This document shows, one piece after another, positions 1 to 8,291 of a stretch of 64,000 bases of DNA; position 1 is the stretch's first letter, and every line of letters starts with the position of its first letter. The notes beneath the pieces were generated by a model. The model saw nothing but the letters and a program-made list of their open reading frames with translations, did no database searches and was not told where the DNA came from. Where the stretch lies: assembly GCA_017526745.1 (NCBI GenBank), contig JAFXQX010000036.1, forward strand, positions 1 through 64,000, read 5' to 3'. This DNA comes from Lachnospiraceae bacterium. GTDB lineage: Bacteria > Bacillota > Clostridia > Lachnospirales > Lachnospiraceae. Both the position numbers and the translations under genes were made by a program.

Positions 1-131
1 GTGAGACAGGGGGACGGGGCCGAAGTGGACCTGGGGGACGGGGTTAGTGGACCATTTTCAGCGCCTGCTTTCGAAAATGGTCCACTAACCCCGTCCCCCA
101 GGTCCACTTCGGCCCCGCCCGCCTGTCTCAC
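1..131. repeat. Large near-perfect inverted repeat (59-bp arms)
   Basis: Bases 1-59 are the reverse complement of bases 73-131 with only two mismatches, around a 13-base loop (60-72). The arms contain G-rich runs (GGGGGACGGGG) and their complements. The left arm starts at the first base of the window, so the element may extend further. Hairpins with this flavour are scattered between genes in many Clostridia. No open reading frame here looks real. Function is unknown; a non-autonomous mobile repeat or a bidirectional terminator are possibilities. Confidence 0.85.
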
Positions 132-147
132 CGTCCGCCTGTCTCAC
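116..147. repeat. 16-bp tandem direct repeat at the edge of the palindrome
   Basis: Bases 116-131 and 132-147 are two head-to-tail copies of a 16-base unit ending in CCTGTCTCAC, differing at one position. The first copy is also the outer end of the right arm of the large inverted repeat. The duplication could mark an insertion edge or slippage of the repeat element. Confidence 0.7.
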
Positions 148-160
148 CTTAAAAAAATAC

Positions 161-189
161 TTGCGAAATGGCAAACGGTACGTTATAAT
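161..189 (+). promoter_or_regulatory. Promoter for rpmE
   Basis: A sigma-70-type pair is visible: TTGCGA at 161-166 and TATAAT at 184-189, with a 17-base spacer. It lies about 70 bases upstream of rpmE. Just downstream, CTGTT (198-202) and AACAG (207-211) form a small dyad that could be a leader hairpin or an operator. Confidence 0.6.
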
Positions 190-259
190 TGCATTTGCTG
201 TTCGTAAACAGTGATTGACACATTAATTATGAAACAAATATTTAGTGAGGTGGATCAAG

Positions 260-460
260 ATGAAGGAAGGAATACATCCCGCATACTATCAGGCAACCGT
301 AACCTGTAACTGCGGCAATACATTCGTAACGGGATCAACAAAGGAAGACATTCACGTTGAGATCTGTTCCAAGTGCCACTCGTTCTACACGGGACAGCAA
401 AAAGGCGCAAGGACCGACGGACGTATCGATAAGTTCAACAAGAAGTACGGAGTTAAATAA
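260..460 (+). CDS. rpmE: Ribosomal protein L31 (bL31)
   Basis: This 66-residue protein is a component of the large ribosomal subunit that sits at the subunit interface. It carries the zinc-binding cysteines of the C+ form of L31: CNC at residues 16-18 and CSKC at 36-39. It ends in a basic tail ([10 protein letters not shown]). The ATG at 260 is chosen over an upstream in-frame GTG because GAGGTGG at about 247-253 gives a ribosome binding site at good spacing, and the protein then starts with MKEGIHP as in other L31 proteins. A terminator follows directly, so the gene appears to be its own transcript. Confidence 0.96.
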   Translation: MKEGIHPAYYQATVTCNCGNTFVTGSTKEDIHVEICSKCHSFYTGQQKGARTDGRIDKFNKKYGVK

Positions 461-467
461 AGAAAAG

Positions 468-496
468 ATGAGTGCTTTTTGGCACTCATTTTTCTT
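468..496 (+). terminator. Intrinsic terminator after rpmE
   Basis: ATGAGTGC (468-475) pairs with GCACTCAT (482-489), followed by a T-rich tract to 496. It separates rpmE from the DUF1385 gene 12 bases downstream. Confidence 0.85.
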
Positions 497-507
497 AATA
501 ACGGATC

Positions 508-1464
508 ATGAAGAAAAAAGGCCCAAAAAACAAAGCGTGCTACTCGGGGATCGGAGGACAGGCCGTCCTTGAGGGAGTCATGATGAAGAACAAGGACAAA
601 TATTCCGTTGCGATCAGAACACCCGAAGGTGATATCGATGTCGCAGTCGAGGAGTACGAGACGTTTGCACCCTCAAAGGCGCTTACCCGCATCCCCTTTA
701 TCCGGGGAGTGTTCAATTTCATAGACTCACTCATCCTCGGTATCAGAACACTTAATTATTCGGCCTCCTTCTATGAGGAAGAGACCGATACGCACAAAAA
801 GGACAAGATACTTGACCGCATATTCAAGGACAAGGCCGAAAAGGTTCTGTCCACGATAACCGTCATCATATCGATAGCGGTCGCGATCGGTCTGTTCATC
901 CTGCTTCCCTACTGGCTGTCGCAGCTGCTTCGAAAGATCATCGTCAGCGATACTGCGGTAGCGATCATGGAAGGCGTGCTGCGCGTTCTGATATTCGTTG
1001 CATATATCGTCCTGATCTCGTGCATGAAGGATATAAGGCGCGTGTTCATGTATCACGGTGCGGAGCACAAGTGCATCAACTGCATCGAGAACGGACATGA
1101 GCTTACGGTAGAAAATGTGCGAAAATCATCGCGTGAGCATAAACGCTGCGGAACGAGTTTTCTGTTCTTTGTAGTGCTTTTGTCGATAATACTGTTCATA
1201 TTCATAAGGGTTGAAGATCCGGTGGCAAGGATAGCCATAAGACTTTTGCTGATCCCGGTCATCGCATCCCTTGCATATGAGATAATAAGACTTGCCGGAA
1301 GGAGCAACAATATCATTGTGCGCATACTGTCCGCTCCGGGAATGTGGCTGCAAAAGCTTACGACACGTGAGCCCGACGATGCCATGATAGAAGTGGGCAT
1401 TGCCGCAGTCGATGCCGTGTTTGACTGGAAGGAGTATCTGGGAAAACAAAAAGATGAATTATAG
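508..1464 (+). CDS. DUF1385 family membrane protein (YqhQ-like)
   Basis: This 318-residue membrane protein belongs to the DUF1385 family (Bacillus subtilis YqhQ). The N-terminus has the family's GGQAVLEGVMM signature at about residues 17-27. Two hydrophobic segments follow in the middle (about 115-145 and 155-175), then the conserved YHGAEHKC motif near residue 184, then further membrane segments. The biochemical role of the family is not established. Its place between rpmE and prmC/prfA is conserved in many Firmicutes. The end overlaps prmC by 11 bases, so the two are probably translationally coupled. Confidence 0.88.
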   Translation: MKKKGPKNKACYSGIGGQAVLEGVMMKNKDKYSVAIRTPEGDIDVAVEEYETFAPSKALTRIPFIRGVFNFIDSLILGIRTLNYSASFYEEETDTHKKDKILDRIFKDKAEKVLSTITVIISIAVAIGLFILLPYWLSQLLRKIIVSDTAVAIMEGVLRVLIFVAYIVLISCMKDIRRVFMYHGAEHKCINCIENGHELTVENVRKSSREHKRCGTSFLFFVVLLSIILFIFIRVEDPVARIAIRLLLIPVIASLAYEIIRLAGRSNNIIVRILSAPGMWLQKLTTREPDDAMIEVGIAAVDAVFDWKEYLGKQKDEL

Positions 1465-2314
1465 TGAAGCCATAAGATCCGGCGAAAAGACTCTGTCAGA
1501 GGCCGGTATATCGGAAGCAGCCTTGGATGCAAGGCTGCTTTTGGAATTTGTTACGGGATGTTCTTATGCGGATGTTCTTGCTCATCCGGATGAGGAGATA
1601 TCTGACGAACAGACGCAGCTTTTTACAAAATACATAAATATGCGTGCAGGCAGGATCCCGTACAGCTATATAACCGGGATCTGCGAGTTCATGGGACTGT
1701 CGTTTTTCGTGAACGAGCATGTGCTGATCCCGAGGCAGGACAGCGAATGCCTTGTCGAGGAGGCCATGAGATTTGTGTTTGACGGGTCCGACATACTCGA
1801 TCTTTGCACCGGGAGCGGCTGCCTTCTGATCTCTCTTATGAACTACAAGAACAACTGCAACGGCATAGGTGTGGACATCTCGGAAGGTGCCGTAGAGGTC
1901 GCGAAAAAGAACGCAGAGGCAAGAAGAGCCTATTCTGGACCGTCTGCGGGTTCGATACGGTTTTATACCGGAGATCTGTATGACGCCCTTCCGAAGGAGA
2001 CCGGGGTATTTGATGTCATCATCTCCAATCCCCCGTACATCAGGACCGATGTCATACCGGATCTCATGCCCGAGGTGAGGGATCACGAACCTGTGATCGC
2101 ACTTGACGGCGGAGATGACGGCCTTGAATTCTACCGCAGGATCGCAAAGCCCTCAAAAAAATACTTAAGGCGCGGCGGCATGATCTTCCTTGAGATAGGA
2201 TTCGACCAGGCGGAGGATGTCCGCCGGATCCTTGATGCCAACGATTTTACGGATATAAACATAGTGAAGGATTTCGGAGGAAACGACCGGGTTGCGGTCG
2301 CAAGACTTCGGTAA
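1454..2314 (+). CDS. prmC: Peptide chain release factor N5-glutamine methyltransferase
   Basis: PrmC transfers a methyl group from S-adenosylmethionine to the glutamine of the GGQ motif in release factors, and here sits directly upstream of its substrate gene prfA. The 286-residue protein has the N-terminal helical domain of the family, a SAM-binding motif I (DLCTGSGCLLISL, around residues 116-128) and the diagnostic NPPY at about 192-195. I place the start at ATG 1454 (MNYSEAIRSG), inside the end of the DUF1385 gene; an earlier in-frame start at 1400 would add residues not typical of PrmC. Confidence 0.94.
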   Translation: MNYSEAIRSGEKTLSEAGISEAALDARLLLEFVTGCSYADVLAHPDEEISDEQTQLFTKYINMRAGRIPYSYITGICEFMGLSFFVNEHVLIPRQDSECLVEEAMRFVFDGSDILDLCTGSGCLLISLMNYKNNCNGIGVDISEGAVEVAKKNAEARRAYSGPSAGSIRFYTGDLYDALPKETGVFDVIISNPPYIRTDVIPDLMPEVRDHEPVIALDGGDDGLEFYRRIAKPSKKYLRRGGMIFLEIGFDQAEDVRRILDANDFTDINIVKDFGGNDRVAVARLR

Positions 2315-2335
2315 GGAATACGGAAAGGACAGAAA

Positions 2336-3406
2336 ATGTTTGACAGACTTGAAGACCTCCTCATCAGATACGAGGAGATCATGAGCGAGCTCGGCGAGCC
2401 GGGCACCGCAAACGATCAGGACAGATTCCGAAAGCTCATGAAAGAGTCGAGCGATCTTGCTCCTATTGTTGAAGCGTATAACGAGTACAAAAAAAACAAA
2501 CGCAACATTGAAGATTCCCTTGAGATGCTCGAAGGTGAATCCGATGAAGAGATGCGCAGGATGCTCAAGGAAGAGCTTTCCTCATCCAAGGAAAACCTGG
2601 CAAAGCTTGAGGAAAAGCTCAAGATACTGCTCCTTCCCAAAGACCCGAACGATGACAAGAACGTTATCGTTGAGATACGCGCAGGTGCCGGAGGAGACGA
2701 GGCGGCACTTTTTGCGGCCGAGATATACCGCATGTACGTGCACTATGCCGAGGGCCGTGGCTGGAAGGTGGAGATGATGGAAGCGGATGAGATCGGGATC
2801 GGCGGCATGAAGTCGGTGTCGTTCATGATAACCGGCCAGGGCGCATATTCGGTAATGAAATACGAGAGCGGCGTACACCGCGTGCAGCGCGTGCCCGAGA
2901 CCGAAAGCGGCGGACGGATCCACACATCGACGATATCCGTTGCGGTAATGCCGGAGGCGGAAGATGTTGATGTTGTCATCGATGAAAAGGATATAAGGAT
3001 AGATGTCATGAGAGCTTCCGGAAACGGCGGCCAGTGCGTCAACACGACCGATTCGGCCGTAAGGCTCACGCACTATCCGACCGGGATCGTGATCTATTCC
3101 CAGACGGAAAAATCACAGCTCCAGAACAAGGCCAAGGCATTCGCCCTCCTTCGTGCCAAACTGTATGATCTGGAACAGCAGAAAGCCCATGATGCCGAGG
3201 CGGAGCTGAGAAAGAGCCAGATAGGCACCGGGGACCGTTCGGAAAAGATCCGTACATACAACTTCCCGCAGGGAAGGGTCACGGATCACAGGATCGGCCT
3301 TACCCTGTATAAACTCGACAAGGTCATGGACGGTGATATCCAGGAGATAATCGATGCATGCATCGCAGCCGACCAGGCCGCAAAACTGGTCCGCATGGGA
3401 GACTGA
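2336..3406 (+). CDS. prfA: Peptide chain release factor 1
   Basis: RF1 recognises UAA and UAG stop codons and releases the nascent peptide. The 356-residue length matches the family. The PxT-type codon-recognition tripeptide is visible as PET in [14 protein letters not shown], which marks it as RF1 rather than RF2 (SPF). The catalytic GGQ is at residues 231-233, within [14 protein letters not shown]. The residue after GGQ is C where H is more common, a mild variation. A 21-base gap separates it from prmC and only one base separates it from the next gene. Confidence 0.97.
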   Translation: MFDRLEDLLIRYEEIMSELGEPGTANDQDRFRKLMKESSDLAPIVEAYNEYKKNKRNIEDSLEMLEGESDEEMRRMLKEELSSSKENLAKLEEKLKILLLPKDPNDDKNVIVEIRAGAGGDEAALFAAEIYRMYVHYAEGRGWKVEMMEADEIGIGGMKSVSFMITGQGAYSVMKYESGVHRVQRVPETESGGRIHTSTISVAVMPEAEDVDVVIDEKDIRIDVMRASGNGGQCVNTTDSAVRLTHYPTGIVIYSQTEKSQLQNKAKAFALLRAKLYDLEQQKAHDAEAELRKSQIGTGDRSEKIRTYNFPQGRVTDHRIGLTLYKLDKVMDGDIQEIIDACIAADQAAKLVRMGD

Positions 3407-3407
3407 A

Positions 3408-5174
3408 ATGGTATTAAGGAAACTTGCAAAAAGAATACGGCAGTATCTGCCCGTAACGATAGCTACCCCGCTTCTTGTATCAGGCGAGGTCGTGCTTGAG
3501 TGCACGATACCCTTTTACATTGCCGAACTGATCAACCGGATCAAGGCCGGAGCCGGGGTGGGCGAGATAGCTAGCTTTGGCGGCATCCTTGCCCTGATGG
3601 CGCTCGGAAGCCTCATCTTCGGGATGCTCGCGGGAATGACATGTGCCACCGCAAGCTGCGGATTCGGGAGAAACCTTCGCTCGGACATGTACGCCGCGGT
3701 GAATGTTTTTTCGTTTGATAACATAGACAGGTTCTCGACGAGCTCGCTGGTAACAAGGATGACTACTGACGTCACCAACGTCCAGAATGCGTTCATGATG
3801 CTTACAAGGATCGCGGTGCGTGCTCCCTTTATGCTCATATTTGCGCTGATCATGGCATTCCGGCTTGCCGGCAGGATGGCGTGGATATTTGCCGTAGTAA
3901 CTCCGATACTTGCAGCAACTCTCGTTACGATAGCGTCAAAGGCGATGCCGCTTTTCAGACGCATATTCAAGAAATACGATGCTCTTAACGAATCCGTCGA
4001 AGAGAATATAGTCGGCATGCGCGTGGTCAAATCTTTTGTCAGGGAAAGCTATGAGCAGGAAAAGTTTGACAACGCAGCCGAAGAAGTTCGCAAGGATTTT
4101 ACCAGGGCTGAAAAGATCCTCGCATGGAACGCTCCGGTCATGCAGTTCTGCCTCTATGTCGTGATGGCGTTTACGCTCAGCTTCGGATCGTATGTCGTGA
4201 TCACGAGCCGGGGACTCGAACTCGATGTCGGACAGATATCGGCCATGCTGACATACGGTTTCATGATACTGTCATCCCTTATGATGATGTCGATGATATT
4301 TGTCATGATAACGCTCGCTTCGGAAAGCGCATCGCGTATCGCCGAAGTTTTTGATGCCAGGCCCAACATCGTAAGCCCCGATCCCGAAAACGCCGTTGAG
4401 TCGGTATCAGACGGTTCGATAGAGTTTACGCACGTAAATTTCGCATATATGGGAAACCCCGACAACAATGTCCTTACGGACATAAACCTTTCCATCGGAT
4501 CGGGTCAGACAGTCGGCATAATCGGCTCGACCGGAAGCGGAAAATCATCCCTTGTGCAGCTCATTCCGAGACTGTATGATGCCACATCCGGAACGGTACG
4601 TGTCGGCGGTGTCGACGTCAAGGACTACGATCTTGAAGTTCGCAGAAAAAGTGTTGCCATGGTGCTTCAGAAGAATGTCCTGTTTGAAGGTACGATAGCG
4701 GATAACCTTCGATGGGGGGATCCCGATGCGACGCTTGAGGATATGAAGAAGGCCTGCCATCTTGCATGCGCCGATGAATTCATCGACTCGTTTGAGGAAG
4801 GATATGATCACAGGATCGATCACGGCGGCGTGAACATATCGGGAGGACAGAAGCAGAGACTGTGTATCGCAAGAGCGCTTCTTGCCAAGCCGAAGATCAT
4901 AGTATTCGATGATTCCACAAGTGCGGTAGACACCCGTACCGATGCGATGATACGAAAAGGGATGAGAGAGTATATACCCGAGACCACCAAGCTGATCATT
5001 GCCCAAAGGACTGCTTCGGTGCAGGATGCGGATATGATAGTCGTCATAGATTCCGGAAAGATATCCGATGTCGGAACGCACGAGGAACTGTTAAATAACA
5101 GTGCTATTTATCGCGAGATATATGAGTCCCAGAACTCTCAGGCAAGGGAGGGAGGTGATGAAGATGGCAGGTAA
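3408..5174 (+). CDS. ABC exporter subunit, degenerate ATPase half (TM287-like)
   Basis: This 588-residue half-transporter has an N-terminal six-helix membrane domain (about residues 15-310) and a C-terminal ATPase domain. Walker A is GSTGSGKSS near residue 373 and the signature is ISGGQ near 478. The residue after Walker B is aspartate (FDDSTSAVD, about 500) instead of the catalytic glutamate. This is the hallmark of the non-catalytic half of heterodimeric exporters such as TM287/288 or BmrCD. The start is ATG 3408, one base after the prfA stop; an in-frame start at 3354 lies inside prfA. The substrate cannot be read from sequence. Confidence 0.93.
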   Translation: MVLRKLAKRIRQYLPVTIATPLLVSGEVVLECTIPFYIAELINRIKAGAGVGEIASFGGILALMALGSLIFGMLAGMTCATASCGFGRNLRSDMYAAVNVFSFDNIDRFSTSSLVTRMTTDVTNVQNAFMMLTRIAVRAPFMLIFALIMAFRLAGRMAWIFAVVTPILAATLVTIASKAMPLFRRIFKKYDALNESVEENIVGMRVVKSFVRESYEQEKFDNAAEEVRKDFTRAEKILAWNAPVMQFCLYVVMAFTLSFGSYVVITSRGLELDVGQISAMLTYGFMILSSLMMMSMIFVMITLASESASRIAEVFDARPNIVSPDPENAVESVSDGSIEFTHVNFAYMGNPDNNVLTDINLSIGSGQTVGIIGSTGSGKSSLVQLIPRLYDATSGTVRVGGVDVKDYDLEVRRKSVAMVLQKNVLFEGTIADNLRWGDPDATLEDMKKACHLACADEFIDSFEEGYDHRIDHGGVNISGGQKQRLCIARALLAKPKIIVFDDSTSAVDTRTDAMIRKGMREYIPETTKLIIAQRTASVQDADMIVVIDSGKISDVGTHEELLNNSAIYREIYESQNSQAREGGDEDGR

Positions 5175-7101
5175 TCACGGACCCGGCAGAAGAAGAGGAC
5201 CCGGCCTTGCTCCGGGAGAGAAGCTCTCCAAAGGGATAGTAAAGCGTGTGCTAAAAGATGTGCTGTCATTTTATCCCGTGATGCTTCCGGTCGTCATCGT
5301 ATGCATCACGACTTCATCGCTCATCTCTTCGATGCCCTCGATATTCCAGCAGAAGGTCATCGCAGTGATAGAGAGCTCATACAAGAGCGGAGACTGGGCA
5401 GGAGTCAGGGACGAGATCACAAGACTTGTAGGGCTTCTGATCTCATTCTACTGTATATCGGTAGCCGCAACGATAGCTTTCAACCAGATGATGGCCGTCA
5501 TCACCCAGGGCACCCTCAAGAAGATGAGATGCCGGCTGTTTGACAGGATGGAGACTCTTCCCATAAGGTTCTTCGACCGCAAGCAGGTCGGCGATACGAT
5601 GAGTCTTTATACAAACGATATAGATGCGCTGCGCCAGATGATATCCCAGAGCTTCCCGCAGATGTTCAATACGGCCATCATGGTCATCACGGTCATAGGC
5701 ATCATGCTCTGGTACAGTCTTTACATGACCGTTGTGATACTCCTGGGCGTGTCCCTTATGTTTGTTGTCACCAAGTTTGTCGGAGGAGGAAGTGCGAAGT
5801 ACTTTTTCAAACAGCAGCAGGCACTCGGAAAGGCTGAAGGATATATCCAGGAAACCATCAGCGGGACAAGGGTCGTAAAAGTATTCTGTCATGAGGACGA
5901 GTGCTCTGACGAATTCGAGAAGCTGAACGAAGACCTGTTCAACGTTGCGTCGCGTGCAAATAAATATGCCAACATCCTCGGACCGATACTTAACAACATG
6001 GGTAACATCCTTTATGTTGTCGTGGCGATCGCGGGCGGCGTGTTCATTGCATCGGGGCTGCGCAACATCAGCATCTCCGGCATGGATTTTTCGATCAGCC
6101 TTGTTATCCCTTTCCTCGGGATGACGAGAATGTTCTGCGGACAGATAGGACAGATATCGATGCAGATAAATGCGGTCGTTGCAGGCCTGGCGGGATGCGA
6201 GCGTATATACCGCGTCATGGATGAGCAAAGTGAAGCCGACAGCGGCTATGTCCATCTTGTAAATGTCAAAGAGGTAAACGGAGAGCTTGTCGAGACTGAT
6301 GAGCCTACAAGACTCTGGGCGTGGAAGCACCCTCACAAAGAGCTTGGAACGGTAACGTATACACCTCTTCGCGGCGACGTGGTCGTCGACGGTGTTGATT
6401 TTTCATACGACGGAGAAAAACAGGTACTGTTCGATGTTTCGGTATTTGCCAAGCCCGGTCAGAAGGTCGCGTTTGTAGGTGCCACCGGTGCGGGCAAGAC
6501 GACCATCACAAATCTTTTAAACAGGTTCTACGACATAGCGGACGGCAAGATAAGATATGACGGCATCAATATCAACAAGATATGCAAGGCCGATCTGCGC
6601 CACGCCGTCGGTATAGTTTTGCAGGATACGAACCTCTTTACCGGAACTGTCATGGAGAACATACGCTACGGAAAGCTTTCCGCTTCCGACGAAGAATGCA
6701 TAAATGCGGCGAAACTTGCCGGGGCACATGATTTTATCATAAGGCTCCCGAAAGGATACGATACGGTGATCTCGGGGAATGCCGCAAACCTTTCCCAGGG
6801 GCAGCGGCAGCTGCTGTCGATCGCAAGAGTCGCCGTTGCCGATCCTCCGGTAATGATACTTGACGAGGCAACATCTTCGATAGATACAAGGACAGAGGCG
6901 ATAGTCCAGAAGGGAATGGATGCCCTGATGAAGGGCAGAACGACTTTTGTCATCGCTCACAGACTGTCGACTGTCAAGAATTCGGATGTTATAATAGTGC
7001 TTGATAAGGGCCGCATTATAGAACGGGGCGGACATGACGAACTCCTTGCGGCAAAGGGACAGTATTACAGGCTGTATACAGGTGCATTTGAACTTGAGTG
7101 A
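5164..7101 (+). CDS. ABC exporter subunit, catalytic ATPase half (TM288-like)
   Basis: This is the partner of the preceding half-transporter: about 645 residues, an N-terminal membrane domain and a C-terminal ATPase. Walker A is GATGAGKTT near residue 439 and Walker B has the catalytic glutamate (ILDEATSSIDT). The signature is altered to LSQGQ (near 543), as in TM288-type subunits. The two halves therefore complement each other to give one full and one degenerate ATP site. A longer loop (about residues 355-400) separates the membrane and ATPase domains. The start at 5164 is preferred because GGAGGTGAT at 5151-5159 is an excellent ribosome binding site; ATG 5158 is possible. The start overlaps the previous gene. 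Confidence 0.92.
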   Translation: MAGNHGPGRRRGPGLAPGEKLSKGIVKRVLKDVLSFYPVMLPVVIVCITTSSLISSMPSIFQQKVIAVIESSYKSGDWAGVRDEITRLVGLLISFYCISVAATIAFNQMMAVITQGTLKKMRCRLFDRMETLPIRFFDRKQVGDTMSLYTNDIDALRQMISQSFPQMFNTAIMVITVIGIMLWYSLYMTVVILLGVSLMFVVTKFVGGGSAKYFFKQQQALGKAEGYIQETISGTRVVKVFCHEDECSDEFEKLNEDLFNVASRANKYANILGPILNNMGNILYVVVAIAGGVFIASGLRNISISGMDFSISLVIPFLGMTRMFCGQIGQISMQINAVVAGLAGCERIYRVMDEQSEADSGYVHLVNVKEVNGELVETDEPTRLWAWKHPHKELGTVTYTPLRGDVVVDGVDFSYDGEKQVLFDVSVFAKPGQKVAFVGATGAGKTTITNLLNRFYDIADGKIRYDGININKICKADLRHAVGIVLQDTNLFTGTVMENIRYGKLSASDEECINAAKLAGAHDFIIRLPKGYDTVISGNAANLSQGQRQLLSIARVAVADPPVMILDEATSSIDTRTEAIVQKGMDALMKGRTTFVIAHRLSTVKNSDVIIVLDKGRIIERGGHDELLAAKGQYYRLYTGAFELE

Positions 7102-8291
7102 TGAAAGATAAAAGGCAGACTATCTACAGGATAATCAGGATCGGATATACCGGGGATCTTCCGAGCAGGCTGTTTGATATCGTGATAGCCGTATCCATCC
7201 TTGCGAATCTTTTCATTATATTTTTCGAGACGTTCGATGTCTCGAAAAGATATCTTCCTGCGCTTAGTATAATCGAACTTGTGACCGTGATCATATTTAC
7301 GGTCGAATATCTTTTAAGGCTTGTTACGGCGGATCTTGCCTATCCGGGCGCCAAAACGTTTGCGGCCGCTGTTGCCGCATTTGTATTCTCCCTTTACGGG
7401 ATAATAGATCTTGTTTCATTTCTTCCTTACTGGATCTCGCTCGCATTTCCCGCAGCCGCTATTCCGTCGGGTGCGGTGGCCTTCAGGATGCTGCGTGTTG
7501 TGAGGATCTTAAGGCTGTTTCGGATCAACAGATATTATGATGCATTCAACGTCATAACAGATGTCATACGGGAGAAGAAAAATCAGATCCTTTCAGCTCT
7601 TTTCATAATCCTGATGCTTGTTCTTGCAGCATCCGTTATCATGTACAATCTCGAGCATGAGGCTCAGCCCGAAGCGTTCAAAAATGCCTTTTCGGGGATC
7701 TGGTGGGCCGTCTCGACCCTGCTTACAGTCGGCTACGGAGATATCTATCCCGTCACGACCGCGGGACGCGTTGTCGGAATAATACTTGCTTTTCTCGGAG
7801 TCGGTATAGTTGCGGTCCCGACCGGTATCATAAGTGCCGGATTCGTTGAGCACTACACGAGGATCAAGGATCTTGAAGGAGTCAGCGACGAGTATCCCCT
7901 GGGCTTTGTCATGACGGATATGGTAAAAGGCCACAAATGGCTGGGAATGAAGGCGGGAGAACTGCCGCTTCCGGAAGATCTTACCGCGCTGGCCGTCCTT
8001 CGCGGCAAGGATACCTTTCCCCTGAAGGCCGATACAATCATCAAGGAGGGAGATCGTCTGATCATAGCATCTTTTGCCGAGGACGGTGCCGATATGATGC
8101 TCGGAAGGATAATCGCCGGGCCGAGGAGTGAATGGATTGGAGATAAGACAGGGCCTTTTTCGGAAGATCTCAACGTGTCGTGCCTTCGGATCAACAGGGA
8201 AGGCAGGAGTTTTGTCCCGGATGGTGATACAGTTATAAAGAGTCATGATTCCCTGATCGTATTCAGGAGACGGAGCGGAGGACGGATGTGA
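7101..8291 (+). CDS. Voltage-gated-type potassium channel with TrkA-C-like tail
   Basis: This 396-residue six-helix ion channel has an S4-like helix with arginines every third residue (RMLRVVRILRLFRINRYY) and a K+ selectivity filter TVGYGD at about residues 209-214. The cytoplasmic tail seems to hold two RCK/TrkA-C-like modules: GMKAGELPLPEDLTALAV...GDRLIIAS, and a second ending DGDTVIKSHDSLIVFRR. Such modules usually bind small ligands and gate the pore. The ATG shares one base with the stop of the ABC gene upstream, and the gene ends overlapping the kinase gene by four bases. This implies co-expression and possibly a joint function in ion homeostasis or envelope stress. Confidence 0.9.
   Translation: MKDKRQTIYRIIRIGYTGDLPSRLFDIVIAVSILANLFIIFFETFDVSKRYLPALSIIELVTVIIFTVEYLLRLVTADLAYPGAKTFAAAVAAFVFSLYGIIDLVSFLPYWISLAFPAAAIPSGAVAFRMLRVVRILRLFRINRYYDAFNVITDVIREKKNQILSALFIILMLVLAASVIMYNLEHEAQPEAFKNAFSGIWWAVSTLLTVGYGDIYPVTTAGRVVGIILAFLGVGIVAVPTGIISAGFVEHYTRIKDLEGVSDEYPLGFVMTDMVKGHKWLGMKAGELPLPEDLTALAVLRGKDTFPLKADTIIKEGDRLIIASFAEDGADMMLGRIIAGPRSEWIGDKTGPFSEDLNVSCLRINREGRSFVPDGDTVIKSHDSLIVFRRRSGGRM

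Noticed and set aside
1-207. Coding frame at the window start
   Set aside because: The frame reads through both arms of the palindrome and yields low-complexity sequence; there is no ribosome binding site.
5443-6336. Long minus-strand open frame of 297 codons
   Set aside because: It lies antisense within the ABC exporter gene, has no recognisable domain and a shadow-like composition (many H, D and R); the plus-strand frame has clear Walker motifs.
7101-8291. Secondary frames inside the channel gene as small proteins
   Set aside because: They are off-frame shadows without translation signals or recognisable content.
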